From: Ectobacillus ponti | GTDB taxonomy: Bacteria; Bacillota; Bacilli; Bacillales; Bacillaceae_G | DNA length: 64,000 nucleotides | Assembly (NCBI RefSeq): GCF_024294785.1 | Contig: NZ_JANCLT010000012.1 | Location: 52,846-116,845 of the forward strand | Reading direction: 5' to 3' | In this document: one piece after another, positions 56,289-64,000 of the stretch | Position numbering within the stretch: the stretch's first letter is position 1 | How the letters are laid out: each line of letters begins with the position of its first letter | Position numbers and translations under genes: made by a program | Notes under the pieces: generated by a model | Told to the model about the DNA's origin: nothing | Database searches by the model: none | What the model saw: only the letters and a program-made list of their open reading frames with translations

Positions 56289-57470
56289 ATGTTCGAACTG
56301 CTTTTAGTCCCAGCTGCTGCGCTAGTGCTCGCGATGCACGGCGATAAGCTCAAGAAAAAACAGGATGACAAAGAAAAGATTAAAGTGTTTTTTGAGGTGG
56401 CCGGCATCGCCATCAAGCGTGACGACAAGCTGCAGTACCCAACCTGGGAGGAGACGAAACGCGATGACCGGAGCACCACCTATGTCTACAAGCTGCCGCT
56501 TGGCATGCCCAGTAAGGTTATCCAGAAGGTTGAGGAAATCGTAGGGGAAGGTTTGGGGAAGCCGGTCAAAATCACCTATGACAACTATCTGCTGCGCATC
56601 CGGGTTTTCTCTCGGCATATCCCGGAGAGATGGAACTGGACACCAGAGCTGGTGGAGCCGGGCAAATGGCGCGTACCGATGGGGCAGGGGTTGGATCAAC
56701 TCTATTGGCACGACTTTGACAAAATCCCGCACTTGACTGCTGGCGGCCTGACCCGGATGGGAAAAACGGTCTTCCTCAAGGTCCTAACTACGACCATCAT
56801 CGAGTCGCAGCCAGAGCATGCACACTTCTTCGTCATCGACTTAAAGGGTGGGCTTGAGTTCGGCCGGTATCGGCACCTGAAACAGGTGAAGGGGATTGCT
56901 GAGACACCAGAGGAAGCCTTTTTGACACTTCAGTACATTGTGGGGCTGATGATTGAAAAAATGGAGCTCATGAAGGCGCAGCATCTTTCAAACGTAGTGG
57001 AATCCAATATGCCCGGGCGCATCTTTGTCATCGTGGATGAGGGCGCAGAGCTCTGTCCAGGCAAGGGTATGCCGGCTAAAAAGAAAAAAATGCTGGAAGG
57101 CTGCCAAGAGATGCTTTCCCACATTGCACGAATCGGCGGCGCCTTAGGTGTCCGGTTGGTGTTCTGCACGCAGTATCCGACAGGTGACACGCTGCCGCGG
57201 CAGGTGAAGCAGAATGCAGATGCAAAGCTGGGCTTCCGCCTGCCGACACAGGTCGCCTCTCAGGTGGTACTTGATGAGCCGGGGCTGGAGCAGCTGCCTA
57301 CACTGCCAGGGCGGGCGCTATTCAAAACGGACCATATTGTGGAGCTACAGGTGCCGTATATCTCTGACCAGCAGATGTGGGATATTTTGAAAAAGCATGA
57401 GGTGAAGCCAAGTGAACCTGTTAAAGCAGCAGAAAACAGAACGGCAGATGAAGATTTTGATCTTGATTAA
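56289..57470 (+). CDS. FtsK/SpoIIIE-type DNA translocase domain protein
   Basis: The 393-aa protein starts with a hydrophobic N-terminus (FELLLVPAAALVLAM), a likely membrane anchor. A middle domain is followed by a RecA-like ATPase with Walker A GGLTRMGKTVFL (near residue 152), the FVIDLKGG motif, Walker B IFVIVDEGAEL and QYPTGDTLPRQVKQN. It lacks the long linker and gamma domain of cell-division FtsK, so it resembles the shorter ATPases of plasmids, ICEs and Bacillus phages. It may pump or pair phage DNA. AAAGGAGG precedes the ATG. Confidence 0.9.
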   Translation: MFELLLVPAAALVLAMHGDKLKKKQDDKEKIKVFFEVAGIAIKRDDKLQYPTWEETKRDDRSTTYVYKLPLGMPSKVIQKVEEIVGEGLGKPVKITYDNYLLRIRVFSRHIPERWNWTPELVEPGKWRVPMGQGLDQLYWHDFDKIPHLTAGGLTRMGKTVFLKVLTTTIIESQPEHAHFFVIDLKGGLEFGRYRHLKQVKGIAETPEEAFLTLQYIVGLMIEKMELMKAQHLSNVVESNMPGRIFVIVDEGAELCPGKGMPAKKKKMLEGCQEMLSHIARIGGALGVRLVFCTQYPTGDTLPRQVKQNADAKLGFRLPTQVASQVVLDEPGLEQLPTLPGRALFKTDHIVELQVPYISDQQMWDILKKHEVKPSEPVKAAENRTADEDFDLD

Positions 57471-58032
57471 GCAGCTCCATTTTGCCACACGCCGGCATCT
57501 GATGGCTGTGCTGGATCTGGGCGGCATCCGTAATGCAAATCGCATTTTAAAGGAGCTGCAGCCGTACCTGAACATTCACACCTACCGCAAGGAACATGTC
57601 TACTCCCTCAATAAGGCAGGCCGGCTGCTGTTCGGAGAGGAGGGGAAGTCTTTTACCGCTCACATGGTAGCTCATGCGATGCTGCGCAACGAAGCCTGGC
57701 TGATGATGGGCTGCCCGGACGACTGGCAGATTGAGACGATGATTAGGTACAAAATCGAAGATAAGAAAAAGACCATCCTTCCTGATGTAAAGCTGCTGGA
57801 TGATCAGGGTATCCTGTGCGCGGTGGAGATCGACCGGGCGCAGAAAATGAAGGCGAATGAGGTGAAGCTTCAGAAGTATGCCGAACTCACCAAATACTAT
57901 CGTGAGCGCTACAATGGCCGCAAGCCCATCATTTACTTTTTTACTATTACATCATACCGGTGCATGAAGCTGGAGCAGCTGGCCGCAAAGTACGATGCAC
58001 ATGTGATTGTACAGCAAATCATGGAGGTGTGA
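57412..58032 (+). CDS. Replication-relaxation family protein
   Basis: GTG at 57412 after GAGGTGAAG, overlapping the FtsK-like gene by 59 bp. The 206-aa protein has an N-terminal winged helix (LIKQLHFATRRHLMAVLDLG, RILKELQPYL) and a C-terminal alpha/beta part (ILPDVKLLDDQGILCAVEID, KPIIYFFTI), the layout of the replication-relaxation family in Bacillus phages and plasmids. This pair with an FtsK-like protein is a conserved module. Its exact task is unknown; it may bind and nick or melt DNA. Confidence 0.82.
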   Translation: MNLLKQQKTERQMKILILIKQLHFATRRHLMAVLDLGGIRNANRILKELQPYLNIHTYRKEHVYSLNKAGRLLFGEEGKSFTAHMVAHAMLRNEAWLMMGCPDDWQIETMIRYKIEDKKKTILPDVKLLDDQGILCAVEIDRAQKMKANEVKLQKYAELTKYYRERYNGRKPIIYFFTITSYRCMKLEQLAAKYDAHVIVQQIMEV

Positions 58033-58037
58033 GCAAG

Positions 58038-58205
58038 ATGGGACTGTATGGTAAGAAGGACGAAGAGCTTACTGTTTGGCAGTACAATCAGGAGAACGTG
58101 GTGAATTACAATGATGATGAGGTCTGCCCTAGCTGCGGTGAGGAGATGATGCTGATCTACGATGACCTGCCGAATGGCCCGAGATTCTGCCTCAGCTGCC
58201 GATGA
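58038..58205 (+). CDS. Small zinc-ribbon protein (55 aa)
   Basis: ATG at 58038 after GGAGGTG gives 55 aa with CPSC and CLSC pairs in the second half, a zinc ribbon, after an N-terminal part MGLYGKKDEELTVWQYNQE. It closes the post-lysis cassette. Likely nucleic acid or protein binding. Confidence 0.6.
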   Translation: MGLYGKKDEELTVWQYNQENVVNYNDDEVCPSCGEEMMLIYDDLPNGPRFCLSCR

Positions 58206-58278
58206 AATGGGGGTGAAGTTTAAATGAAAAAGTGCCGGCAAATGCCGACACTATGCAGGTTCAAGTCCCTATCACTTT

Positions 58279-58327
58279 TCTAACAAAAACAGATGACTTT
58301 CTAACATCCGTCTAACCGTCCGTTAGA
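58279..58327. repeat. Integrase arm-type repeats, right (three TCTAAC copies and one inverted)
   Basis: TCTAAC occurs at 58279-58284, 58300-58305 and 58311-58316, with its complement GTTAGA at 58322-58327. The same hexamer is repeated beside the left att site. The gap 58206-58416 holds no gene and appears devoted to the recombination site. Confidence 0.6.
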
Positions 58328-58416
58328 ACATACCAGGATGAAGTGCTTTGAAGCTGTCGCGCATGACCTTACAAAGCCGCACTGCATCTGACTTCTTACC
58401 ATGTACTGAGATGTAC

Positions 58417-59784
58417 TCAGATATGCCTGCGCAATCCCTTAGGATATGCGTTTTTCAGTATACCCTGTGTTTCTTTCCCCCAGCCGAGTGTATACCCGTC
58501 GATGGTGACAACACTCCAGCCATGGCTGCCGCCTGTCTGCAGCGTTTCCCCGCGCATATAGGCCTTCCACTCTTCCTGCTCCGATTCCAGGCTGATGACA
58601 TGCTGCACATCGTCAGGCTGCAGCGCCAATGCCAGTGCGTGATTCGGCTCAAAGCGGTTCTTTTTAAATTCCCCGAGATGCAGCCCGGCCCGGATAACCT
58701 TCAGCTTATCAAAGGAAGGGGATGATTCGGGGACAGCATACAGCTGCATGCCAAATGTGAAAAGTATGCCTGCGGCAGGCTTGGACAGAGTCTGCTTCGC
58801 GAATGCCTCGTACTCCTTGAACTGCTGCTTTGTGACCGTGCTTGCAACAGGTTTGACTTTTGAGGAAGAAGGGCCATGCTTCCGCAGCTTCGCTACAAAA
58901 TGACCTTCTCCTTTTAGCAGTTGCGGCCAAAGGCGGACAGCAGATGTCATGTCTGTTTCCTTTCTGCTCCACTCAGTGCGCCCCGGTGCCAGGCCGTGCT
59001 CTTTGGCAATCGGAATTAACTCCATATCCGGATACTCTGCCAGCAGCCATTCAATGATCTGCTCATTTTCCTCCGGTGCAAAGGTGCAGGTGGAATAGAC
59101 AAGTGTGCCGCCTTCCTTCAGCATAGCATAGGCATGGTGCAGAATTTCGCGCTGCTGTTTGGCACAGTTTTCCACATGCTCCAGGCTCCAGTAGGAAATG
59201 GCATCCGGATCCTTCCGAAACATGCCTTCGCCGGAGCAAGGGGCATCGACGAGAATTTTGTCAAAAAAACCGGACAGTCTGGCTGCCAGCTTGGCCGGTG
59301 TTTCGTTTGTGACGATGCAGTTGCGGACACCGAGGCGCTCAACGTTTTCCGCCAGTGCTTTTACACGTACAGGATGAATTTCGTTTGCAAGCAGCAAGCC
59401 ATCCCCCTGCAGCCTGCCGGCAAGGTGGGTGGACTTGCCGCCGGGTGCTGCGCACAGATCCAAGACGATATCGCCCGGTTCCGGCGACAGCACCTCGCCT
59501 ACGAACATGGCACTCGGCTCCTGGATATAATAAGCGCCGGCCGCGTGCAGCGGATGCTTGCCGGGCTGCTCTGCTTCTTCATAGTAAAAGCCTGTTTCGC
59601 AAAATGGCACAGGCTGCAGCTGAAAAGGCTGCTTCGCCAGGAAAGTATCGGTGGAACCCTTTAAAGGATTCACGCGTAAGCCTGATGCTTTCGGCTGATT
59701 GTAAGTAGCAAAAAAGGCCTCTGCTTCTTCTCCAAGCAGGTATGTATATTTGTCAATAAAATCTTTAGGTAGTTGCACAAGCAT
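58417..59784 (-). CDS. RsmB/NOP-type rRNA cytosine-C5 methyltransferase (RsmF-like)
   Basis: The start at 59784 is set by GAAAGGAG upstream; longer in-frame starts lack one. The 455-aa protein has the SAM-binding motif VLDLCAAPGGKSTHLAG, the two catalytic cysteine segments DAPCSGEGMFRKDP and YSTCTFAPEENE, and a C-terminal PUA-like part. It methylates a cytosine in rRNA or tRNA. Its last codons (PKGLRRHI) overlap the prophage att core; the phage supplied these codons, so the gene remains complete after integration. Confidence 0.93.
   Translation of the reverse strand: MLVQLPKDFIDKYTYLLGEEAEAFFATYNQPKASGLRVNPLKGSTDTFLAKQPFQLQPVPFCETGFYYEEAEQPGKHPLHAAGAYYIQEPSAMFVGEVLSPEPGDIVLDLCAAPGGKSTHLAGRLQGDGLLLANEIHPVRVKALAENVERLGVRNCIVTNETPAKLAARLSGFFDKILVDAPCSGEGMFRKDPDAISYWSLEHVENCAKQQREILHHAYAMLKEGGTLVYSTCTFAPEENEQIIEWLLAEYPDMELIPIAKEHGLAPGRTEWSRKETDMTSAVRLWPQLLKGEGHFVAKLRKHGPSSSKVKPVASTVTKQQFKEYEAFAKQTLSKPAAGILFTFGMQLYAVPESSPSFDKLKVIRAGLHLGEFKKNRFEPNHALALALQPDDVQHVISLESEQEEWKAYMRGETLQTGGSHGWSVVTIDGYTLGWGKETQGILKNAYPKGLRRHI
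58424..58443. other. Prophage attachment site, right (att core)
   Basis: This exact 20-bp match to the left att core lies in the 3' end of the intact methyltransferase gene. It marks the right end of the prophage. Confidence 0.9.
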
Positions 59785-59953
59785 AGCTCCTTTCTCTTTC
59801 CCTATTATAGCGGGAAAATGCAAATAATATAGAGGAAACTGTACAATGATGAAAATGACTTCGAAATTTCGGTGATTCAGTCGTTTGTTCTTGTTCCTTG
59901 TGAAACAACAGGCGTGGTACACTAGCAGTAAGCCGCTTTAGGGAGGGATACAT

Positions 59954-60859
59954 ATGAACGTGAACTATGAGGATATCGTTGACGTACAGAGCTTTGGGAA
60001 AAGCAACTCAAAGCGGATGAACGATTTGTTGCGCTTGGCAGCGGGAGCGGGAGCTGTCCCTGCTGATCAGGATGAGGAGAAGGTGTTGTTTCTGGCCATT
60101 GATATGCAAAATGACTTTATGGAGCACGGCGAACTGGCGGTCCCTGGTTCCTATGGGGATGTGGAACGGGCAACGCGTTTTATTCACAGAAACTTTCATG
60201 CTATCACAGACATTGCTGTGTCGCTCGATACGCACCAGCCGCAGCAAATCTTCCATCCGTGCTGGTGGGAGGGACAGGACGGGGAGCATCCGGCGCCGTT
60301 CACGATCATTACTGCTGCGGATGTGGAAGCCGGGGTATGGCGGGCGTTGTATGAAGAGCAAAAGAGCTTGGAATATGTGCGGCAGCTGGAGCGGCTGGGC
60401 CGGAAGCAGCTGTGCATCTGGACGTATCATTGTCTGGAAGGGACAGGAGGTGCCGCATTGGAGCCGCAGTTTGCCAACATGGTGTATTTCCACTCTGTAG
60501 CGAGACAGTCCGAGACAAAGCGCATTGTCAAAGGGCAGGACCCTCTCAGTGAAATGTACGGCATAATCCGCCCGGAATACAGCGAGCAGGACGAATACGA
60601 CACAAGCTTTTTGGAGGAGCTGCAGCGCTACAGCAAAATCATGATTGCAGGAGAGGCAAAGTCGCACTGCGTGCTGGAGTCGGTGCGGCAGATTGCCGAG
60701 TATTACCGTAATCAGCCTGAGGTGACAGCAAGAATGTACCTGTTCGAGGATTGCATGAGCTCCATCCCGGGCTTTGAAGAAGCGACGGAGCGGGAGTTCG
60801 GGGAGTTGCGGGAACAGTATGGCATGCAAATTGTAAAATCTACAGAGCTTTCACTGTAG
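59954..60859 (+). CDS. Cysteine hydrolase, isochorismatase/nicotinamidase-like
   Basis: The 301-aa protein has the isochorismatase fold: the catalytic Asp in AIDMQNDF (D50), a metal site LDTHQPQ (D92, H94), and the nucleophile C239 in GEAKSHCVLESV. It is longer than typical nicotinamidases (about 200 aa), with an N-terminal extension and an inserted region around residues 100-190. Likely hydrolyses an amide such as nicotinamide or a related compound. GGGAGGG precedes the ATG. Confidence 0.85.
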   Translation: MNVNYEDIVDVQSFGKSNSKRMNDLLRLAAGAGAVPADQDEEKVLFLAIDMQNDFMEHGELAVPGSYGDVERATRFIHRNFHAITDIAVSLDTHQPQQIFHPCWWEGQDGEHPAPFTIITAADVEAGVWRALYEEQKSLEYVRQLERLGRKQLCIWTYHCLEGTGGAALEPQFANMVYFHSVARQSETKRIVKGQDPLSEMYGIIRPEYSEQDEYDTSFLEELQRYSKIMIAGEAKSHCVLESVRQIAEYYRNQPEVTARMYLFEDCMSSIPGFEEATEREFGELREQYGMQIVKSTELSL

Positions 60860-60876
60860 CATGAGGAGAGAGAACC

Positions 60877-61392
60877 ATGGTTATCATTCGTGCAGAGCAG
60901 CCGGCGGATATTCCGGCGATTGCAAGGGTAAATGAATTGGCGTTCGGCCGGAAAAATGAAGGGAAGCTGGTGGACTTAATCCGTCATTCAGAGCACTTCA
61001 TCCCGGAGCTGTCGCTGGTGGCCGAAGAAAATGGGGAAATCGCAGGCCATATTTTATTTAGCAGTGCTATGATTGAGCGGGAAGGCAGCGTGCAGCCGAT
61101 GATCACACTGGCACCAATGGCGGTTGTGCCGGGACAGCAGGGAAAAGGAATTGGTTCGCAGCTTGTGCGAGAGGGACTTCGGGTGTGCAGGGAGCTTGGG
61201 CACCCGCTTGTCGTTGTGCTGGGGCATTCCACATTTTATCCGAAGTTCGGTTTTGTCATTTCTAAGGAAAAGGGTATTCACCCGCCGTTTCCAGTGCCGG
61301 ACGATGTGTTCATGGTTTGTGAGCTGGAGGAGGGGGCAGCCGCCCGCTTTCAGGGAACCGTGCAATATCCGCCGGCTTTTGGCGCAGTCTGA
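60877..61392 (+). CDS. GNAT family N-acetyltransferase (YhbS-like)
   Basis: The 171-aa protein follows GAGGAGAG. The GNAT acetyl-CoA loop is VVPGQQGKGIGSQLV, preceded by the VAEENGEIAGHILFS strand pattern, and followed by the ALGHSTFYPKFGF-type segment VVLGHSTFYPKFGF. The order matches YhbS-type acetyltransferases. The substrate is not known. A terminator follows. Confidence 0.9.
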   Translation: MVIIRAEQPADIPAIARVNELAFGRKNEGKLVDLIRHSEHFIPELSLVAEENGEIAGHILFSSAMIEREGSVQPMITLAPMAVVPGQQGKGIGSQLVREGLRVCRELGHPLVVVLGHSTFYPKFGFVISKEKGIHPPFPVPDDVFMVCELEEGAAARFQGTVQYPPAFGAV

Positions 61393-61400
61393 ACAAACAT

Positions 61401-61432
61401 ACCGTCAGCTTCCGGGCTGGCGGTTTTTCTTT
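61401..61432 (+). terminator. Intrinsic terminator after the GNAT gene
   Basis: ACCGTCAGC (61401-61409) pairs with GCTGGCGGT (61416-61424, one G-T pair), followed by TTTTCTTTT. Confidence 0.85.
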
Positions 61433-61486
61433 TATGATTTTTCCTCCCGTTGCACACGATAAGAGTGAAAAAAGGAGGGAGCCATT

Positions 61487-62749
61487 ATGGTATGGGAAGT
61501 AGTTGAGGGCATTGAGAAATACGCAAAGCGGCTGGATGACAGAAGCAATGTGGACGCCCTGCTGGAGCGCGCCGGCCAGGCAAAGGTTGTGCTGCTTGGC
61601 GAGGCATCACATGGCACATCTGAGTTTTACACGACACGGGCAGAAATTACGAAGCGCCTGATTGAAGAAAAAGGCTTCACTGCAGTCGTTGTCGAAGGAG
61701 ATTGGCCATCTTGTCAGCAGGTAAATCAATATATCAAACGATATGAAGATGCACCTGCGACACCGGAGGAAGCAGTGAAGGCATTCAACCGCTGGCCGAC
61801 TTGGATGTGGGCAAATGAGGAGATGCTGGAGCTGTACCGTTGGATGCGTGAGCACAATGATGGGCGCACGGACGGAACAAAGATCGGCTTTTATGGGTTT
61901 GATGTGTACAGCTTATGGGAGTCGATTGATGAGGTGATTCGCCATCTGGGCAAGAAAAGCAGTGCGGATGCAGAGGCAGCGCGACAGGTGTTTGAGTGTT
62001 TCGCCACATTTAACCGCAACACCGAAAGCTACGCCGTGTCGGCCGGGCTGCTGTCCGAAGGCTGTACGGATGAAGCTGTCAAGCTCCTGGCAGAGGTGCG
62101 CCGCCATAAGCATGCATACACCACCCGCGAAGAGGAGGCGCTTGATTTAGAGGTAAATGCCCTTATTACGGCAAACGCGGAGCACTACTATCGCATTATG
62201 GTACGCAGTGACAACGAGTCATGGAATGTTCGCGACCGCCATATGGTGGAGGTGCTCCATCATGTGATGAAGTTTTACGGTGAGGATGCGAAGGTCATTG
62301 TATGGGCGCATAACACACATGTCGGCGATGCGCGGGCAACGAGCATGCTGGAGGAGGGAACAGTCAACGTCGGACAGCTCGTCCGGGAGCAGCATGCGCC
62401 TGAGGATGTGTACATTATTGGGTTTGGTACGTATACAGGTACTGTGACAGCTTCCGAGGAATGGGGCTTGAACCTCGAGCGGATGCACGTGCCGGCTGCG
62501 CGTCCAGGCAGCTGGGAAGAGCTGTTGCACCGAACAGGCCCTTATGACAAGCTGATCATGTTCAATGAGGAAAACCGTCCGATTTTCTCAGACCGAATTG
62601 GACACCGGGCCATCGGGGTTGTCTACCGTCCGCGCTATGAACGTTACAATTATGTGCCGTCACAGGTTTCACACCGGTACGATGCCTTCATCTATCTTGA
62701 AACGACACAGGCGCTGCACCCATTATCTGTTCCGGTGGTGCTTGTCTAA
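61487..62749 (+). CDS. Erythromycin esterase family protein
   Basis: The 420-aa protein has the erythromycin esterase/succinoglycan-type fold, with VVLLGEASHGTSEFYTTRAE holding the active-site His and Glu, EGDWPSCQQVNQYI, and WAHNTHVGDARA. True EreA/EreB hydrolyse macrolide lactones, but most members of this broad family have no proven resistance role, and the housekeeping context here gives no sign of one. GGAGGGAG precedes the ATG. Confidence 0.87.
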   Translation: MVWEVVEGIEKYAKRLDDRSNVDALLERAGQAKVVLLGEASHGTSEFYTTRAEITKRLIEEKGFTAVVVEGDWPSCQQVNQYIKRYEDAPATPEEAVKAFNRWPTWMWANEEMLELYRWMREHNDGRTDGTKIGFYGFDVYSLWESIDEVIRHLGKKSSADAEAARQVFECFATFNRNTESYAVSAGLLSEGCTDEAVKLLAEVRRHKHAYTTREEEALDLEVNALITANAEHYYRIMVRSDNESWNVRDRHMVEVLHHVMKFYGEDAKVIVWAHNTHVGDARATSMLEEGTVNVGQLVREQHAPEDVYIIGFGTYTGTVTASEEWGLNLERMHVPAARPGSWEELLHRTGPYDKLIMFNEENRPIFSDRIGHRAIGVVYRPRYERYNYVPSQVSHRYDAFIYLETTQALHPLSVPVVLV

Positions 62750-62986
62750 GTGCGTCACTATGTGTCCACAAAACTGGTCGATACTGCGGAGGCATACATC
62801 CTGTCTGCTTACCCTGTTTTGCAGCCATCCGCAGTTTCGTATCGGGATGGCTGGCTGACGCTTCAGCAGGCATATGAGGAAGGAACGTATACAAACCGGT
62901 ATTTTCTCATGCCTGATATAGACGAAGATGGTATTCAGACCTCCAGTGAGAAAGATATTCTGACAGTCATCCTCCCCAAAAGATAA
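62750..62986 (+). CDS. Small hypothetical protein (78 aa)
   Basis: GTG at 62750 directly abuts the previous stop, with no clear ribosome binding site, so translation would depend on coupling. The 78-aa product has an alpha/beta look (VDTAEAYILSAYPVLQPSAV, RYFLMPDIDEDGIQ). Family unknown. Confidence 0.55.
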   Translation: MRHYVSTKLVDTAEAYILSAYPVLQPSAVSYRDGWLTLQQAYEEGTYTNRYFLMPDIDEDGIQTSSEKDILTVILPKR

Positions 62987-63012
62987 AAGAGACAGTGGCA
63001 GCTGTCTCTTTT
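62986..63012 (+). terminator. Intrinsic terminator
   Basis: AAAAGAGACAG (62986-62996) pairs with CTGTCTCTTTT (63002-63012) around TGGCA. Confidence 0.85.
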
Positions 63013-63074
63013 GCTTGTTTTCGCTTCTGTTTATAGGTACAATTTTCCTATGATGTAAACAGGGGGAATAGAGT

Positions 63075-63494
63075 ATGAAGGAGTTGCGGACGAAAGCAGA
63101 AGTGCAGTCATCCTACCCAGTTATGGCAGAGCTGTGCGGCCATTTATCGGAAAAAGAGTATGTACAGCGTGTAGCAGACATGCAGGGAGACGGTTATAGG
63201 CTATTTGGTTTATATGAAAGGGAAGAGCTCGTATCACTGGCCGGCGTGGCGATTCGAATGGATTTATTCAATGGACGGCACTTATGGGTGTATGAGCTCG
63301 TGACGGCGGGCAAGCATCGTTCTAAAGGGTACGGGCATGTGCTGGTGCAGCAGCTTGAGGAATTTGCAAGCGAGAACGGCTGCAGCAAGGTTGTATTGTA
63401 CTCCGGGATGTCCCGGATTGATGCCCACCGATTCTGGGAAGAGCAAGGTATGTATGAAAAACGCGGATATGTTTTTAAAAAAGAGCTTGTGTAG
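63075..63494 (+). CDS. GNAT family N-acetyltransferase
   Basis: The 139-aa protein follows CAGGGGGAAT. It has a GNAT pattern: a short N-terminal part, LVSLAGVAIRMDLFNGRHLW, the acetyl-CoA loop AGKHRSKGYGHVLVQQLEE and a C-terminal ARFYE-like segment DAHRFWEEQGMYEKRGYVFK. Substrate unknown. A terminator lies 10 bp after the stop. Confidence 0.9.
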   Translation: MKELRTKAEVQSSYPVMAELCGHLSEKEYVQRVADMQGDGYRLFGLYEREELVSLAGVAIRMDLFNGRHLWVYELVTAGKHRSKGYGHVLVQQLEEFASENGCSKVVLYSGMSRIDAHRFWEEQGMYEKRGYVFKKELV

Positions 63495-63504
63495 CTGTAC
63501 CCCG

Positions 63505-63531
63505 CCCGGTCGCTGAGGACCGGGTTTTTTG
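63505..63531 (+). terminator. Intrinsic terminator before the tRNA genes
   Basis: CCCGGTC (63505-63511) pairs with GACCGGG (63517-63523) around GCTGA, followed by TTTTTT. Confidence 0.85.
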
Positions 63532-63749
63532 GAATGGATATAGGGCCGGGATTGTATAAAGTACAGCTGTTTGTCCAACAAAGAAAGTGATGGTGTAAGC
63601 AGAGGGGAAGCAGCTTCTTGATGGAAGAAACCGGTTTTGTAAACAATTTCACATATTGATTTCCAATAAAAACATATTTAAAAAGCGTGATGTTTAGTAT
63701 ATGATGAATATGTGCTGAACGAGATGATCGCAATCAGCCAACGAGATAT

Positions 63750-63840
63750 GGAGAGCTGTCCGAGAGGCCGAAGGAGCACGATTGGAAATCGTGTATACGT
63801 CATAAGCGTATCGAGGGTTCGAATCCCTCGCTCTCCGCCA
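63750..63840 (+). tRNA. tRNA-Ser (anticodon GGA)
   Basis: GGAGAGC pairs with GCTCTCC in the acceptor stem. The anticodon arm is CGATT-GGA-AATCG, there is a long variable arm (TACGTCATAAGCGTA), the T arm is CGAGGGTTCGAATCCCTCG, and the 3' CCA is encoded. Confidence 0.97.
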
Positions 63841-63845
63841 GATAT

Positions 63846-63928
63846 GCGGGCGTGGCGGAATGGCAGACGCGCTGGCTTCAGGTGCCAGTGGTGGCAACAC
63901 CGTGGAGGTTCGAGTCCTCTCGCCCGCA
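63846..63928 (+). tRNA. tRNA-Leu (anticodon CAG)
   Basis: The acceptor stem is GCGGGCG/CGCCCGC, the anticodon arm CTGGC-TTCAGGT-GCCAG with anticodon CAG, a variable arm is present, and the T arm is GAGGTTCGAGTCCTC. The CCA end is not encoded. Confidence 0.95.
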
Positions 63929-63932
63929 CTTT

Positions 63933-64000
63933 GCGGAAGTAGTTCAGTGGTAGAATACAACCTTGCCAAGGTTGGGGTCGCGGGTTCGAATCCCGTCTTC
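63933..64000 (+). tRNA. tRNA-Gly (anticodon GCC), cut by the window edge
   Basis: It starts GCGGAAG with D arm TAGTTCAGTGGTA, anticodon loop TTGCCAA (anticodon GCC) between CAACC and GGTTG, and T arm CGGGTTCGAATCCCG. The last bases of the acceptor stem fall outside the window. Confidence 0.94.

Larger units (their letters stand above)
23435..58443. mobile_element. Siphovirus-type prophage (about 35 kb) with HK97-like head genes
   Basis: The element is bounded by 20-bp direct repeats and starts with a tyrosine integrase. Its modules are in the usual order: lysogeny (leftward), early control, replication, late activator, packaging, head, tail, lysis. Then comes a post-lysis cassette. All core structural genes appear intact: terminase small and large subunits, portal, protease, capsid, tail tube, tape measure, Dit and holin/amidase. 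No frameshifted or broken gene is visible. It is therefore a candidate for an inducible phage. Integration kept the host methyltransferase gene whole by supplying a replacement 3' end. Confidence 0.95.

Noticed and set aside
61487-62749. Antibiotic resistance gene (macrolide esterase)
   Set aside because: Family membership alone is broad and mostly housekeeping; no mobile context or resistance neighbours.

Overview
The window is chromosomal DNA of a low-to-moderate GC, spore-former-type Firmicute (family Bacillaceae or a close relative). The evidence is strong AGGAGG-type ribosome binding sites, frequent TTG and GTG starts, U-tailed hairpin terminators, Bacillus-like protein families, and a Bacillus-type prophage. 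I cannot name the species from sequence alone. The left edge cuts the gene for 6-phosphogluconate dehydrogenase. The right edge cuts a tRNA-Gly inside a tRNA cluster.

Region 1 (1-17296) is carbohydrate metabolism. After gnd comes a structured non-coding stretch. Next is an AraC regulator leading a four-gene operon: two sugar isomerase/epimerase-like TIM-barrel proteins flanking two Gfo/Idh/MocA oxidoreductases. A ROK repressor then faces a long operon across a sigma-A promoter that overlaps a perfect 13-bp inverted repeat. That operon encodes a LarA-family nickel-pincer enzyme, an SDR oxidoreductase, LarE, a gluconate-type FGGY kinase, LarB, LarC (split into C1 and C2), a Ni/Co permease and transketolase. 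It therefore holds the enzyme, all the cofactor-making genes, the metal importer, and the kinase and transketolase that link to the pentose phosphate pathway. I infer a route in which a 2-hydroxy sugar acid (gluconate-like) is epimerised by LarA, phosphorylated and passed to gnd and tkt. Methylglyoxal synthase follows as a separate unit.

Region 2 (17297-23423) is a xanthine dehydrogenase-type molybdenum hydroxylase operon: Mo-binding, FAD and 2Fe-2S subunits, an XdhC-type maturation factor and a MobA-like cytidylyltransferase. Two small membrane-associated genes converge on it; one has an internal duplication.

Region 3 (23435-58443) is a prophage of about 35 kb, a siphovirus with HK97-type head genes. 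It is inserted in the 3' end of an RsmF-like rRNA methyltransferase gene, with a 20-bp att core repeated at both ends. The leftward lysogeny genes are the repressor, a HipA-like/DUF3037 pair, an ImmA-type protease and the integrase. A set of 15-bp operators separates them from the rightward cro-like, excisionase-like and antirepressor genes. Then come replication genes (DnaD-like protein, DnaC-like loader, dUTPase), many small genes, an ArpU activator and a short second recombinase. The packaging, head and tail genes include a -1 frameshift tail chaperone. Holin and amidase follow. A post-lysis cassette ends the prophage: a small XRE regulator, three paralogous small proteins, an FtsK/HerA-type ATPase and a replication-relaxation protein.

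Region 4 (58417-64000) is ordinary chromosome: the rRNA methyltransferase, an isochorismatase-like hydrolase, two GNAT acetyltransferases, an erythromycin-esterase-family protein, and tRNA-Ser(GGA), tRNA-Leu(CAG) and a partial tRNA-Gly(GCC).
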